Notes: a model not told the origin generated them from the sequence alone. Shown: positions 1 to 8,532, numbered from the stretch's first letter. The stretch: 64,000 bases of DNA from Paracoccaceae bacterium (GCA_007694945.1 REER01000061.1:62001-126000); one strand, 5' to 3'. Program-made: numbers and translations.

Positions 1-689
1 TGTGACCACGCCGCCGACATGGCGGCGAATTGCTCGTCATTGGCACTGATCCGCCGCGCCTCGGCAATGCGCATCGTATCGGTCTCGATCACCACTAAAT
101 CAAGCGGCATGCCCACACTGAGATTCGAGCGCAGGGTCGAATCCATGGACAGGAGCGCCGCCTTCTTGGCATCGGCCAGTGGAGTGTCGACCGTGATCAC
201 CCGGTCCAAGATGGGCTTGCCGTATTTATGCTCGCCGATCTGCAGATAAGGCGTGTCCTCGGTCGCCTCGATGAAATTGCCCTCTGGATAGACCAGAAAC
301 AGCCGCATCTCGCCGCCCAAGCGCTGGCCCGCAACTATCATCGAGGCATTGGCGGCCTGCGTCATCCGGTCCATCCTTGCACGCGTCTCGGAAGTCACGC
401 GCGACAGCATCTCACCCACAATGGTCGCGACATCGAGCATGGTCTCGGCCTTCATGATCGAGTTCTCATGTGTGGCATCGACATCGTCGATCGCTTCCTG
501 CAGGCGCGCGAGCGTGGTCTGCGTCACCGAGAGATTGCCCGCCGTCATCATCACGATGACCCGCTCACCCGGTTCCTCGAAAGTGAACATCTTGCGATAG
601 GTCGAGATATTATCGAGTCCGGCATTGGTCCGGGTGTCGGACAGCAAAACCAGCCCGGCCTTGAGCCGCAAGCCCACGCAATAGGTCAT
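1..689 (-). CDS. Anbu-type proteasome-like peptidase (3' end cut off by window edge)
   Basis: Ntn-hydrolase fold peptidase of the ancestral beta-subunit (Anbu) type, expected to form a cytoplasmic self-compartmentalised ring. The reading frame begins Met-Thr-Tyr-Cys-Val-Gly. After Met removal the N-terminal Thr would be the nucleophile, and the proteasome-like triad is visible as Thr1, Asp17 (in LLSDTRTN) and Lys32 (in TYRKMF). About 229 codons are present; the family is roughly 245-250 residues, so only the extreme C-terminus is missing. It is the last gene of a four-gene minus-strand cluster (ATP-grasp, alpha-E, transglutaminase, Anbu), 64 nt after the transglutaminase stop. This gene neighbourhood is the established diagnostic context for Anbu; the physiological substrate is not known. 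Confidence 0.9.
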   Translation of the reverse strand, partial: MTYCVGLRLKAGLVLLSDTRTNAGLDNISTYRKMFTFEEPGERVIVMMTAGNLSVTQTTLARLQEAIDDVDATHENSIMKAETMLDVATIVGEMLSRVTSETRARMDRMTQAANASMIVAGQRLGGEMRLFLVYPEGNFIEATEDTPYLQIGEHKYGKPILDRVITVDTPLADAKKAALLSMDSTLRSNLSVGMPLDLVVIETDTMRIAEARRISANDEQFAAMSAAWS

Positions 690-753
690 TGCGCGCCTTT
701 CCACATGCAGGCAGACCCGAGGCTCCTTGTGCCGCAATGCAACTGCGAGAGTC

Positions 754-1572
754 TCATTGTTGCTGCGCCTCGATCACGACAGTGACGTCCAGCGACTCTT
801 CGGCCCCACCCAGAACCAGCCCGCGAATGGGGGCGGCATCCTGTGCGTCCAGCCCTGAGCCAAGGCGGATGTAGTGATCGTTCGGGCAGGACTCGTTTGA
901 GGCATCGAAGCCGACCCAGCCAAGCCCGTCGATGTAGATCTCGGCCCAGGCATGGCTGGCCTCATGGGGCGATCCGTCCTCTGTCGCGTTCAAATAACCC
1001 GATACATAGCGCGCGGGCAGCCCGGCCAGATGCGCGCAGGCGATCATCACATGGGTATGATCCTGGCAGACCCCCAAACCTTCATTCATCGCCTCGGCAG
1101 CGGTGGTATGCGCATGGGTCGCGCCAGGAGTATAGGGCAGTGCCTTGTGAACAGCCGAGGCAAGCGCATGGGCGCGGTCCAGAGCAGAGGCCGTTCCCAT
1201 AACGGCAAGCGTATCCTCGACCAGTTCACGGATTGCACGGTTCGGTTCGGTGCGTGGGGTGTTGCGCATATAAGCGCGTGGCGGCACACGCTCGCGATGG
1301 CCGCGCAAAACGCCGGCCATATCCTGCGTTTCGACCTTGCCACTGACGTTGACCTCGACGGTACTGGTCAGGTTGCGCAGCGACACAGTCTGGATGTGGT
1401 CGCCTGCCCCGTCGGAGAACAATCCGCCGATGACAGCACCGGGTACATCGACCGACCAGTTGACTATCTTCTGCCCCTCGCAGCGCGCCGGAGTCAGCCG
1501 CAAGCTCTGAATGATACCACCAACCGGGGTCGCGAACTCATAGCGGGTCTTGTGCACCACAGTCAGGATCAT
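754..1572 (-). CDS. transglutaminase-like cysteine peptidase of the Anbu cluster
   Basis: Transglutaminase-fold protein, about 272 residues, predicted cytoplasmic. The N-terminal bacterial transglutaminase region starts MILTVVHKTRYEF. The catalytic core follows, with Cys in GLGVCQDHTHV (about residues 160-170), His in EASHAWAEIY (about 205) and Asp in VGFDASN (about 220), in the expected Cys-His-Asp order. The ATG at 1572 overlaps the alpha-E stop in an ATGA arrangement, which favours this start over an ATG 36 nt upstream. The ATP-grasp/alpha-E/transglutaminase trio has been proposed in comparative genomics to make and trim or cross-link a peptide-like product; that is inference from families, not something the sequence proves. 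Confidence 0.9.
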   Translation of the reverse strand: MILTVVHKTRYEFATPVGGIIQSLRLTPARCEGQKIVNWSVDVPGAVIGGLFSDGAGDHIQTVSLRNLTSTVEVNVSGKVETQDMAGVLRGHRERVPPRAYMRNTPRTEPNRAIRELVEDTLAVMGTASALDRAHALASAVHKALPYTPGATHAHTTAAEAMNEGLGVCQDHTHVMIACAHLAGLPARYVSGYLNATEDGSPHEASHAWAEIYIDGLGWVGFDASNESCPNDHYIRLGSGLDAQDAAPIRGLVLGGAEESLDVTVVIEAQQQ

Positions 1573-2522
1573 CTTGCCTCTCCGGTCAGATACTGGTCCT
1601 GAATGCATTGCCCGAGCCCCGCATTCTCGGAAATCATCCGCGACAGGAATTCGTGCAGCCCTTCGTCGAAGACATCCTCAATCTGCGCCTCGGCCAATTC
1701 ACCCAAAAGCTTGCGCGCGGCCTCCTGCGCCGGCGTCGCGCGGTCATACATCCGCGCCAGATGGTCGAGATGCTCGTTCACCTCGAGGCTGCAGGACAGT
1801 AGCGAGCGCGGGAATTTCGGGTTCAGGATCAGGAAATGCGCGATCTGTGCTGCGCTCAATTCGCCGCCATAGGCCCAGTTATAGGCCCGATGCGCCGAGA
1901 GCGCGCGCAACAGCGTCGTCCATTGATAATTGTCCAGCCCCGAGCCGACATAGGCGACCGACGGCAGCAGCACGTAATATTTTACATCCAAAAGCCGCGC
2001 CGTGTTGTCGGCCCGCTCGACCGCATAGCCGAGGTTCATGAAACGATAGCCGTCATTGCGCAATTGCGTGGCCTCGATGGCACCGCGGATCTGCGCTGCC
2101 GTGCGCAGGCTCCAGTCGGTCAGCTCAGGCACTTCCAGCGATGAGCGTTCCCGCCGCATCAACTCCTTGAGATCCTGAAAGCTGGTATTGATCGCATCCC
2201 AGACCTGCGTCGTCAGCGCCGTTCGCACGATGCGCGCATTCTCGCGCGCCGCCGTGATGCAGGAGGCCACAGAGGACGGATTGTCCATGTCGAAGAACAG
2301 GAACGATTCGACATTGCGCTGCTTCAGCTCGCCATACTTCTCAGTGAAATTCTGCAGCGTGCCCTTGCTTTGCAGGATCGCGCTCCATTCATTGCGGAAG
2401 CCCCCGCCGGTATTGGGCAAAAGTGCATTGCGAAAGCCCAGATCCAGCAGACGGGCCGTTGTCTCGGACCGTTCCAGATAGCGGGTCATCCAGTAAAGAT
2501 TCGCGGCAGTGCGGCTCAGCAT
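1569..2522 (-). CDS. alpha-E domain-containing protein
   Basis: Alpha-E family protein (old DUF403), about 317 residues, mainly helical and without membrane segments. It starts MLSRTAANLYWMTRYLERSE, the highly typical N-terminus of this family, and carries the conserved ERADNTARLLDVKYY segment near residue 170. The start at 2522 lies one base after the upstream ATP-grasp stop, and the stop overlaps the next gene's ATG, so the three genes are translationally coupled. Alpha-E proteins nearly always travel with a circularly permuted ATP-grasp enzyme and a transglutaminase, as here. Their molecular role is not established; a helper or substrate-binding role for the ligase is the usual guess. Confidence 0.9.
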   Translation of the reverse strand: MLSRTAANLYWMTRYLERSETTARLLDLGFRNALLPNTGGGFRNEWSAILQSKGTLQNFTEKYGELKQRNVESFLFFDMDNPSSVASCITAARENARIVRTALTTQVWDAINTSFQDLKELMRRERSSLEVPELTDWSLRTAAQIRGAIEATQLRNDGYRFMNLGYAVERADNTARLLDVKYYVLLPSVAYVGSGLDNYQWTTLLRALSAHRAYNWAYGGELSAAQIAHFLILNPKFPRSLLSCSLEVNEHLDHLARMYDRATPAQEAARKLLGELAEAQIEDVFDEGLHEFLSRMISENAGLGQCIQDQYLTGEAR

Positions 2523-2523
2523 C

Positions 2524-3942
2524 TCATTCCTCCGCGATGACCCAGGTATCCTTGACGCCACCGCCCTGAGACGAGTTCACCACCAGCGAACCTTCGGTCA
2601 GCGCCACACGCGTCAGACCACCCGGCACCAGATCTACATCGCGCCCGACAAGGCAATAGGGCCGCAGATCGACATGGCGCGGGGCGATGCCTTCCTCGAC
2701 AAAGGTCGGGCAGGTCGAGAGCGCGAGCGTGGGCTGGGCAATATAGTTGCCAGGGTTTTCGGCCAGTTTGGCAGCGAAGGTCTCGATTGTCGCCTTGTCC
2801 GCTTTCGGCCCCACCAGCATGCCATAGCCGCCCGAGCCATGCACCTCCTTGACCACCAGTTCGGCCAGATGCTCCTGCACATACTTATACTCATCGGGCT
2901 TGGCGCATTGCCATGTCGGCACGTTCTCCAGAATAGGCGCCTCGCCCAGGTAAAAGCGCACCATCTCGGGCACAAAGGTATAGATCGCCTTGTCATCGGC
3001 CACACCCGCACCGGGGGCCGAGCAGATCGTCACCCCACCAGAGCGGTAAACATTCATCAGCCCCGGCACGCCAAGCGTTGAGTCGGGGCGGAAACAGAGC
3101 GGATCGAGGAAAGCGTCGTCAATCCGGCGATAGATCACATCGACCTTGCGCGGCCCCTGCGTGGTGCGCATCCAGCAGAAATCACCCTCGACGAACAGAT
3201 CCTGCCCCTCCACCAGCTCCACCCCCATCAGATCGGCAAGGAAGGAATGCTCGTAATAGGCCGAGTTGTAATGCCCCGGTGTCAGGATCACGATATTCGG
3301 TTCGCGGTCGCATTTCGCCGGTGCGACCGAGGCCAGCGTGCGCTTGAGTAGCCGCGCATAATTGTCCAGTGGCGCCACACGGTTTTCCTGAAACAGATGC
3401 GGGAACATCCGCATCATGACCTCGCGATTCTCCAGCATATAGGAAACGCCCGAGGGTGTGCGGCAGTTATCCTCGAGCACATAGAACTGATCCACCCCCG
3501 TGCGCACCAGATCGATCCCCACGATATGGCTGAAAATCCCCAGCGGCGGGCGAAAACCGGCAACAGCGATCTCGTAGGCCTCGTTGCGATAGACCAGATC
3601 GGCCGGGATGCGGCCCGCGCGGATAATCTCGCCCCGGTCATAGACATCGGAGAGGAACGCATTGAGCGCCCGCGCGCGCTGCTTGATGCCGCGCTCCAGC
3701 CGGCGCCATTCATCTGCGGCAAAGACACGCGGGAACATGTCGAACGGGATCAGACGGTCAGGGTCGCCGCCATCGCCATAGACCGCGAAAGTGATGCCGA
3801 AGCGGCGAAACAGGTCCTCGGCCTCGGCCTGCTTGAAGGCGCGGAACTCGGTCGGCATGTCCTGATACCAGCCCTCGAGCCCCCGATAGGGCGGGCGCAA
3901 CCCATTGCCATCATACATCTCGTTGAAATACGCCTCGGACAT
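2524..3942 (-). CDS. circularly permuted ATP-grasp protein (type 2)
   Basis: Circularly permuted ATP-grasp ligase, about 472 residues, first gene of the Anbu operon. It starts MSEAYFNEMYDGNG, chosen because AAGGGAG lies 10 nt upstream; a longer reading frame exists but has no ribosome site. Recognisable blocks are PFDMFPRV (about 90), YVLEDNCRTPSGVSY (about 175), the glycine-rich KEVHGSGGYGM (about 365) and the acidic C-terminal strand. Members are predicted to form amide bonds on a small peptide or protein using ATP. The upstream region to 4101 is the divergent gap to the glycosyltransferase. Identification is firm; substrate unknown. Confidence 0.92.
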   Translation of the reverse strand: MSEAYFNEMYDGNGLRPPYRGLEGWYQDMPTEFRAFKQAEAEDLFRRFGITFAVYGDGGDPDRLIPFDMFPRVFAADEWRRLERGIKQRARALNAFLSDVYDRGEIIRAGRIPADLVYRNEAYEIAVAGFRPPLGIFSHIVGIDLVRTGVDQFYVLEDNCRTPSGVSYMLENREVMMRMFPHLFQENRVAPLDNYARLLKRTLASVAPAKCDREPNIVILTPGHYNSAYYEHSFLADLMGVELVEGQDLFVEGDFCWMRTTQGPRKVDVIYRRIDDAFLDPLCFRPDSTLGVPGLMNVYRSGGVTICSAPGAGVADDKAIYTFVPEMVRFYLGEAPILENVPTWQCAKPDEYKYVQEHLAELVVKEVHGSGGYGMLVGPKADKATIETFAAKLAENPGNYIAQPTLALSTCPTFVEEGIAPRHVDLRPYCLVGRDVDLVPGGLTRVALTEGSLVVNSSQGGGVKDTWVIAEE

Positions 3943-4101
3943 GCGGCGGAAACTCCCTTGCTTTGCCTCATCAAAGACAGGTCCTGCCGGATTGTAAAGA
4001 AGCGGAAGCAAAACTGCCCGAAAAACAGGCGCTCGGCTTTACGGCGCATTTACGCCGGGCCGCTAGGCTGGCCAGACAGCCCCTTCAGCCGACAACCCCC
4101 G

Positions 4102-5961
4102 ATGCACACCCCACCCGCGATTTCGGTCATCCTGCCCTGTCACAACCTCGCCGCTTTCGTCGGCGGTGCCATTGCCTCGCTGCGCGCGCAGAGCTTCCCC
4201 GATTTCGAGGCGCTGGTAATCGATGATGGCTCAACCGATGGCACGGGCGAGGCCGCTCTGCGCGCCATTTCGGGCGACGGGCGGTTCCGTCTCATCACAT
4301 CTGCGCCGCGCGGCCTTTCCGCCGCGCGCAATCTGGGGCTGGAGCGCGCGCGCGGCGCCGCCATCGCTTTTCTCGATGGTGATGACCGCTATGAGCCCGA
4401 TTTCCTGCGCGACCATCATGACGCCTTGATGCGCAGCGGCGCGCCATGGACGGCCTCGGCGTTGTCGCTGGTCTGGCCTGATGGGCAGGCGGTTGGGCAT
4501 TCTGCCATCCACGGCGCGCCTGCGCCGCAGGGGCAGGAACGCTGGCTGCCGCTGATGGATGCCTGCGACATCGCCGCCCTGTTCCCCTCGGCCTGGAACA
4601 AGCTTTACCGGCGCGATTTCATCGCCCAAAGCCGCTTTCGCGAAGGCGTGCTTTATGAGGACCACCCGTTTTTCTGGGAACTCGCCAGCCGCGCGCGGCG
4701 CATCCGCTACCTGCCACAACCGCTCTATCGCTACCGTCAGGGGCGCGCCGGGCAGATCACTGCGCAGGCTGATGGTCGCATGCTGCAGCATCTCGACCGG
4801 CTGCGCGAGGTGGCGCGGATCATAGCGCCCACGGGTCTGACCCGGCAGCGTGCAGCGCTCTCACGCCTTGCGACACGGGCGGTGGAGGAGCGGCTGCGCA
4901 TGGTGCCCGCGCCCGCGCAGCGGGCGCGCTTCCTCAAGGAAGCTGCGAACCTCTTCACCGAACAGGGCTTGCGCTGGGACCCTGCAGGCGCGCCCGACAT
5001 CGCCGCTGCGCCCGCCACCACTCTCGACCCCGAGATGCGCCTGAGCATCATCCTCGCCAATGCAGATGCACCACACGCCCAACAAACAAGCGCAGCACTC
5101 ACCGCGCAGACCCTACCGCTGGCCGAGGTCATCCGCGTGCCGGCAGCGGACTTCTCTGCGCGCCTTGCGGCTGCATCTCAGGCGCGGACACCATGGGTCG
5201 CCATGCTTCGCGCGGGCGACCGCCCCGCGCCCGACTGGGCCGCGCGCATGGTGCTGCACGCACGGCAGAAAAGCGCTCTGCTGGTCTCCCTCGTGCCGGA
5301 GCGCGATTCCGGGCTGGCCGCACAGTCCGGCGTCGTCGCCTGCGATCCGGCCATGATGCTGATCCGCCGCGAGGCACTGGCCGTCTTGTGCCCCGCCAAG
5401 ATCGAAGCGCTCGCCGTCCTGCCCGAGCCAGTCGCCATGGCCTGGCTCTCTCATCGGCTTTGCCTGGAAGGAGGCGGGGTCGCGGCGCTGGCAGACAAGC
5501 TGATGACGCTGACCCCGCGCCCGGCCTATGCGTTCGAAACACTCGCAGGCGCGTTGCAAGCGACACCCCTGACACCGCCTGCCCGCGCCGCGGTCTTTGC
5601 CCATCTGGCACAGGCGCGGCTCGCCGAAACGTCCAGCCGCGCCCTGCGTCTGCTCCTCGCGCTCGGTGCCGGGGTCACACAGCGACGCTTCGGGCTCTCC
5701 CCGCCCCCGCCTGGTCTCGCGCTCGCGCGTTCGCTGCGGCTGATACTTGGCCAGCGGATCACCCCCCGGACCCTGCAAACACCTTTTTATGCCACCGGAC
5801 GCAGCAACTGGCACTCTTTGGCCGGGGAAGCTCCCAATCAGGCAGTTTGCCATGCCCGCAGAGCCCGTCAACACCCTGATCGCATTCGTAATCCCCATCC
5901 GTCATCCGCCCGGCCGCAAGGCCCAGACAACCGCATCACTCAAAACAACGCCTCTCGGTGA
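4102..5961 (+). CDS. family 2 glycosyltransferase with a second degenerate GT2-like half
   Basis: Nucleotide-sugar-dependent glycosyltransferase, cytoplasmic or membrane-associated, probably building a surface polysaccharide with its neighbours. The GT-A domain occupies residues 1 to about 300, with IDDGSTDG at 40-47 and the metal-binding DGDD at 92-95. From about residue 313 a second segment again begins like a GT2 domain (RLSIILANADAP) but lacks the acidic sugar-binding motifs, so it looks degenerate. The start at 4102 is the first ATG that gives a GT2 N-terminus; the open frame upstream is only antisense to the ATP-grasp gene. At 620 codons it is long for a GT2. The last 30 or so residues run through a remnant of another gene and overlap the convergent sulfotransferase by 22 nt, so the natural C-terminus is uncertain. 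Confidence 0.8.
   Translation: MHTPPAISVILPCHNLAAFVGGAIASLRAQSFPDFEALVIDDGSTDGTGEAALRAISGDGRFRLITSAPRGLSAARNLGLERARGAAIAFLDGDDRYEPDFLRDHHDALMRSGAPWTASALSLVWPDGQAVGHSAIHGAPAPQGQERWLPLMDACDIAALFPSAWNKLYRRDFIAQSRFREGVLYEDHPFFWELASRARRIRYLPQPLYRYRQGRAGQITAQADGRMLQHLDRLREVARIIAPTGLTRQRAALSRLATRAVEERLRMVPAPAQRARFLKEAANLFTEQGLRWDPAGAPDIAAAPATTLDPEMRLSIILANADAPHAQQTSAALTAQTLPLAEVIRVPAADFSARLAAASQARTPWVAMLRAGDRPAPDWAARMVLHARQKSALLVSLVPERDSGLAAQSGVVACDPAMMLIRREALAVLCPAKIEALAVLPEPVAMAWLSHRLCLEGGGVAALADKLMTLTPRPAYAFETLAGALQATPLTPPARAAVFAHLAQARLAETSSRALRLLLALGAGVTQRRFGLSPPPPGLALARSLRLILGQRITPRTLQTPFYATGRSNWHSLAGEAPNQAVCHARRARQHPDRIRNPHPSSARPQGPDNRITQNNASR
5852..5959 (+). pseudogene. probable remnant of a second GT2 glycosyltransferase N-terminus
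   Basis: In a different frame from the GT2 gene, an ATG at 5852 opens MPAEPVNTLIAFVIPIRHP. This reads like a GT2 N-terminus (hydrophobic beta strand followed by Pro-Ile-Arg-His-Pro). A dozen residues later it becomes KAQTTASLKT, which resembles the first helix of such proteins but lacks the usual intervening residues. It then runs antisense into the sulfotransferase gene. This suggests a gene truncated by deletion when the sulfotransferase and glycosyltransferase were brought end to end. It could also be chance; no homology search was possible. Confidence 0.35.
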
Positions 5962-6860
5962 TAGAAGAAGCGTTTGCGGATTTTCTCATTGCTTTCATGG
6001 TTACGCGCTCGCAGGGTTGCAACCTGCGCACCCGTCAGTCGCAACCGTCCCTGCCCCGGAAAGAGCGGACGCAACAAACGCAAAGCGCTTGTGTAAAGCG
6101 GGTTCGGGCCGCCCGAGCGCGCCTGCACCGGCAACACAGCATTGAGCTTGCGCCGCAAAGCAATCTCTTCCTGCGTCAGCGAAGTGTTCACGCGCGGCGG
6201 GCGTTCCAGCCCGGCCAGGTTGATCCCGGCGACTGCACAGAAATCCTGCAGCAGATCGCCCCCGACGAGCGCATCGCGCGTCATCAACCGAAGCTCCAAA
6301 CGGTCTCGGCCGACAACCTCGAGCCAGCGTTTCAGCGACCGCCAATGATCGATCTTTCCATGTCGATCCAGATGCGTGGCAAAGTCGTGCCGCGCGCCGC
6401 GGCGGATGGCCTCGGAATAGCTGCTTGTGACCAGTTCTTCCTGTGGCCGCAGATAGAGCAGATAGGTCACCTGTGAAAACCGCGCGCACAGGAACTCATC
6501 CAGCGCCGCGATCCGCTCAAGGGTGGTGAGCCAGGCATGGATATGCTCGCTCGACGCGATGAAATTCGGCAGTTCAGTCGCTGCAAGGCGCGCCTCCAGA
6601 AACCGGGCATATTCTCCAACATAGGCGCGCTGGTCATTGGGGTTTCGAAAGCCGAGGCGCCGCCGCTCCAGATCGGGCGCGATCTCGCACCCGCAGGCTT
6701 CCAGTGCGGTGACTGGCAATTCAAACTGACTGCCGAATGCCGGGTTGAACGGGGCATTGAGCAGCCCCTGCTCTGCCAGCGCGGCCCGGTTCATTGCCAG
6801 AAAGGCCTGGATCGACGAGGTGCCGGATTTCGGAATCCCGATATGGATCAGTGCCTTCAT
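5940..6860 (-). CDS. sulfotransferase-like protein
   Basis: Predicted PAPS-dependent sulfotransferase, about 306 residues, likely modifying a glycan. The 5'-phosphosulfate loop is at the very N-terminus (HIGIPKSGTSSIQ, residues 6-18). A second PAPS-site strand is plausible around the SEHIHAWL segment near residue 100. The ATG at 6860 follows GAGGA at suitable spacing; an in-frame ATG 12 nt upstream is possible. The first 140 nt overlap the 3' end of the GT4 glycosyltransferase gene in another frame. The gene is convergent with the GT2 gene and overlaps its end. Family assignment rests on the N-terminal loop and general pattern; acceptor unknown. Confidence 0.75.
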   Translation of the reverse strand: MKALIHIGIPKSGTSSIQAFLAMNRAALAEQGLLNAPFNPAFGSQFELPVTALEACGCEIAPDLERRRLGFRNPNDQRAYVGEYARFLEARLAATELPNFIASSEHIHAWLTTLERIAALDEFLCARFSQVTYLLYLRPQEELVTSSYSEAIRRGARHDFATHLDRHGKIDHWRSLKRWLEVVGRDRLELRLMTRDALVGGDLLQDFCAVAGINLAGLERPPRVNTSLTQEEIALRRKLNAVLPVQARSGGPNPLYTSALRLLRPLFPGQGRLRLTGAQVATLRARNHESNEKIRKRFFYHREALF

Positions 6861-8286
6861 GCATTTCCTCATAATGCCGGTGTAATGCCTGCGCGTGCTG
6901 CGCCATGTCCTGCGGAGGCAGCACGCCCGCCCAATAGGCGCGCAGGTCGATGTCGCCTTCCAGCACGCGCGCGAGACAGGCGGCGAAATCACCCACATCG
7001 CCCGCGCGGAAACGCAGCGCCGCCATGCCGCCCAATTCCTGCGCCCCGCCCCGGTCCGAGGTGATCAGCGGTATATGGCGCACATGCATCTCGAGCGCGG
7101 TCTGGGGCAGATTGTCCTCCCATAGCGAGGGCACAACACCGAGGTCAACCTGCGCCAGAATGCCGTCGAGTTCCGCCGTCACATAGCCATCGAGCCACTC
7201 AAGCCCGGCCAGATGGCCGCGCAGCGCGGCCATCTGCGCCATCATTTCAGCCGGACCGCGCCTGGCGGCGACAGTCAGGTGAACGCGCGCCGCCTGCGCT
7301 GCGGGCAGCGCTGCGAGGGCCTGCAGCAGGAAGGGAAAACCCTTGTCGGCGCGCATATAGCCCTGATAGCAGAGCCTTAGCGGGCGCGCGGGGCTGAAAT
7401 GATCGGGCCAGACACGCGGCTTGCTGCGCGCCCAGTGATGGGCATGCGGCGTGCCGATATAGAGCGTCTCAACCCGGTCGAGGCCGAAGCCCTGCGCCAT
7501 CGCCTCTGTCCGCGCCGAGACGGCGAGAACTCGGGTGCAGTGGGCATTGATGAGTGTCACCATCTGCCCCCGGCGCTGGCGCAGCGCGTTTTCGGGGCCC
7601 GGCGGCGCGGGCGTGGTACTACGGCGTAGAAACCGTCTGGCAAGCTGCCAGCCGCGACGCAACCCCGGTCGCAACAGCCGATCGTGCAGCCAATGGCCTG
7701 CCCCGAAGCCCCCGCGCGCGCAGAGTGTCTCGAGTTGATACGCCCGACGTACCGAGTGGGGGTTCGGCGTGAATGGCAAGCAATTGCGACAGCGCGCGCC
7801 CTTTGCATTATCGATGCAATGGGCGGTCTCGCGCCACCATAGGTTCACCTGCGGGCAAAAGGGATGATGGTTGTGCAGGCTGAGGATACCACGCTGCCCC
7901 GGGAGTCGCGCTGCCCGTTCCAGCGCCCGCGCAGGCAGCCCTTCGAGCGTATGGAAATGCACCACATCATAGGGGCCCGTAGCGCGCAGGAAATCGGTGA
8001 AGGCGGCCTCTGTCGCGGCGTGGTGGATCTGGGCCGGAGAGGCGAAATCAGCCTGTGACGGGGCCAGAGGGCGGGCATTCACGATCTCGTAATGCCCGTT
8101 GCGGATCTGCTGCCAGCGTGGCGGGCGCTGGCGAAGGTCATGCCGCAGACCCGAGGCAAGTGTGGTGACGTCGTACCCCGGCATACGCCGCTGTTCGGTG
8201 ATCAGCGCACGCATATAGCTCCGCACGCCACCGCCCCGCTCGGCCGGATCGTCAGGATCGACCCAGTTGTAATGCAAAACGCGCAT
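6721..8286 (-). CDS. family 4 glycosyltransferase (GT-B fold)
   Basis: Retaining GT-B glycosyltransferase, 521 codons as read. The N-terminal domain begins MRVLHYNWVDPDD with GGGVRSY near residue 18 and contains a cysteine-containing insert (HCIDNAKGARCRNC, about 160-175). The C-terminal GT4 domain shows the diagnostic E-x7-E-like region, VPSLWEDNLPQTALEMHV (about 400), followed by ITSDRGGAQEL. The reading frame continues about 47 codons into the sulfotransferase gene. The tail has no family resemblance, so either the genes truly overlap by 140 nt or a one-base change removed the normal stop. It begins 3 nt after the 80-codon ORF and is probably translated by coupling, since no clear ribosome site is present. 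Confidence 0.85.
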   Translation of the reverse strand: MRVLHYNWVDPDDPAERGGGVRSYMRALITEQRRMPGYDVTTLASGLRHDLRQRPPRWQQIRNGHYEIVNARPLAPSQADFASPAQIHHAATEAAFTDFLRATGPYDVVHFHTLEGLPARALERAARLPGQRGILSLHNHHPFCPQVNLWWRETAHCIDNAKGARCRNCLPFTPNPHSVRRAYQLETLCARGGFGAGHWLHDRLLRPGLRRGWQLARRFLRRSTTPAPPGPENALRQRRGQMVTLINAHCTRVLAVSARTEAMAQGFGLDRVETLYIGTPHAHHWARSKPRVWPDHFSPARPLRLCYQGYMRADKGFPFLLQALAALPAAQAARVHLTVAARRGPAEMMAQMAALRGHLAGLEWLDGYVTAELDGILAQVDLGVVPSLWEDNLPQTALEMHVRHIPLITSDRGGAQELGGMAALRFRAGDVGDFAACLARVLEGDIDLRAYWAGVLPPQDMAQHAQALHRHYEEMHEGTDPYRDSEIRHLVDPGLSGNEPGRAGRAGAAQCPVQPGIRQSV

Positions 8287-8289
8287 CGC

Positions 8290-8532
8290 TTACGCGCCCA
8301 TACTGGCAAGGGTCTGGTCGTCAAATGCGTGGAACGCGGGTGCTATCTGGTCGACAGACAAGAGCCGAGCCCAGTGCCGCGGTCGCCGCTTATCGGGGCG
8401 GCTTTCCTTCGCAACATGAACCGGCACTGCAGCGCTCTGCGACAAGATCTGCAGGCTTTGTGACTGGGCGCGCAGCGGGTTGTCAGGCCACGAGGGAGGC
8501 GGCTGTCGCATCGAGGTGGGGATAGCAGCCAT
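8290..8532 (-). CDS. small hypothetical protein upstream of GT4
   Basis: An 80-codon ORF starting MAAIPTSMRQPPPSWPD. The ATG is preceded by AGGAG about 10 nt away and the stop lies 3 nt before the GT4 start, so it looks like the first gene of the glycan operon rather than chance. I do not recognise the family. It is soluble by eye, proline-rich near the start and basic in the middle (SRPDKRRPRHWARLL), ending DDQTLASMGA. No signal peptide or membrane segment. It may be the remnant of a larger gene or a small partner of the glycosyltransferase. Confidence 0.45.
   Translation of the reverse strand: MAAIPTSMRQPPPSWPDNPLRAQSQSLQILSQSAAVPVHVAKESRPDKRRPRHWARLLSVDQIAPAFHAFDDQTLASMGA

Noticed and set aside
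3397-4101. In-frame upstream extension of the GT2 gene (235 codons)
   Set aside because: It is exactly antisense to the 5' half of the ATP-grasp gene, has no GT2 resemblance and no ribosome site; the GT2 N-terminus begins at 4102.
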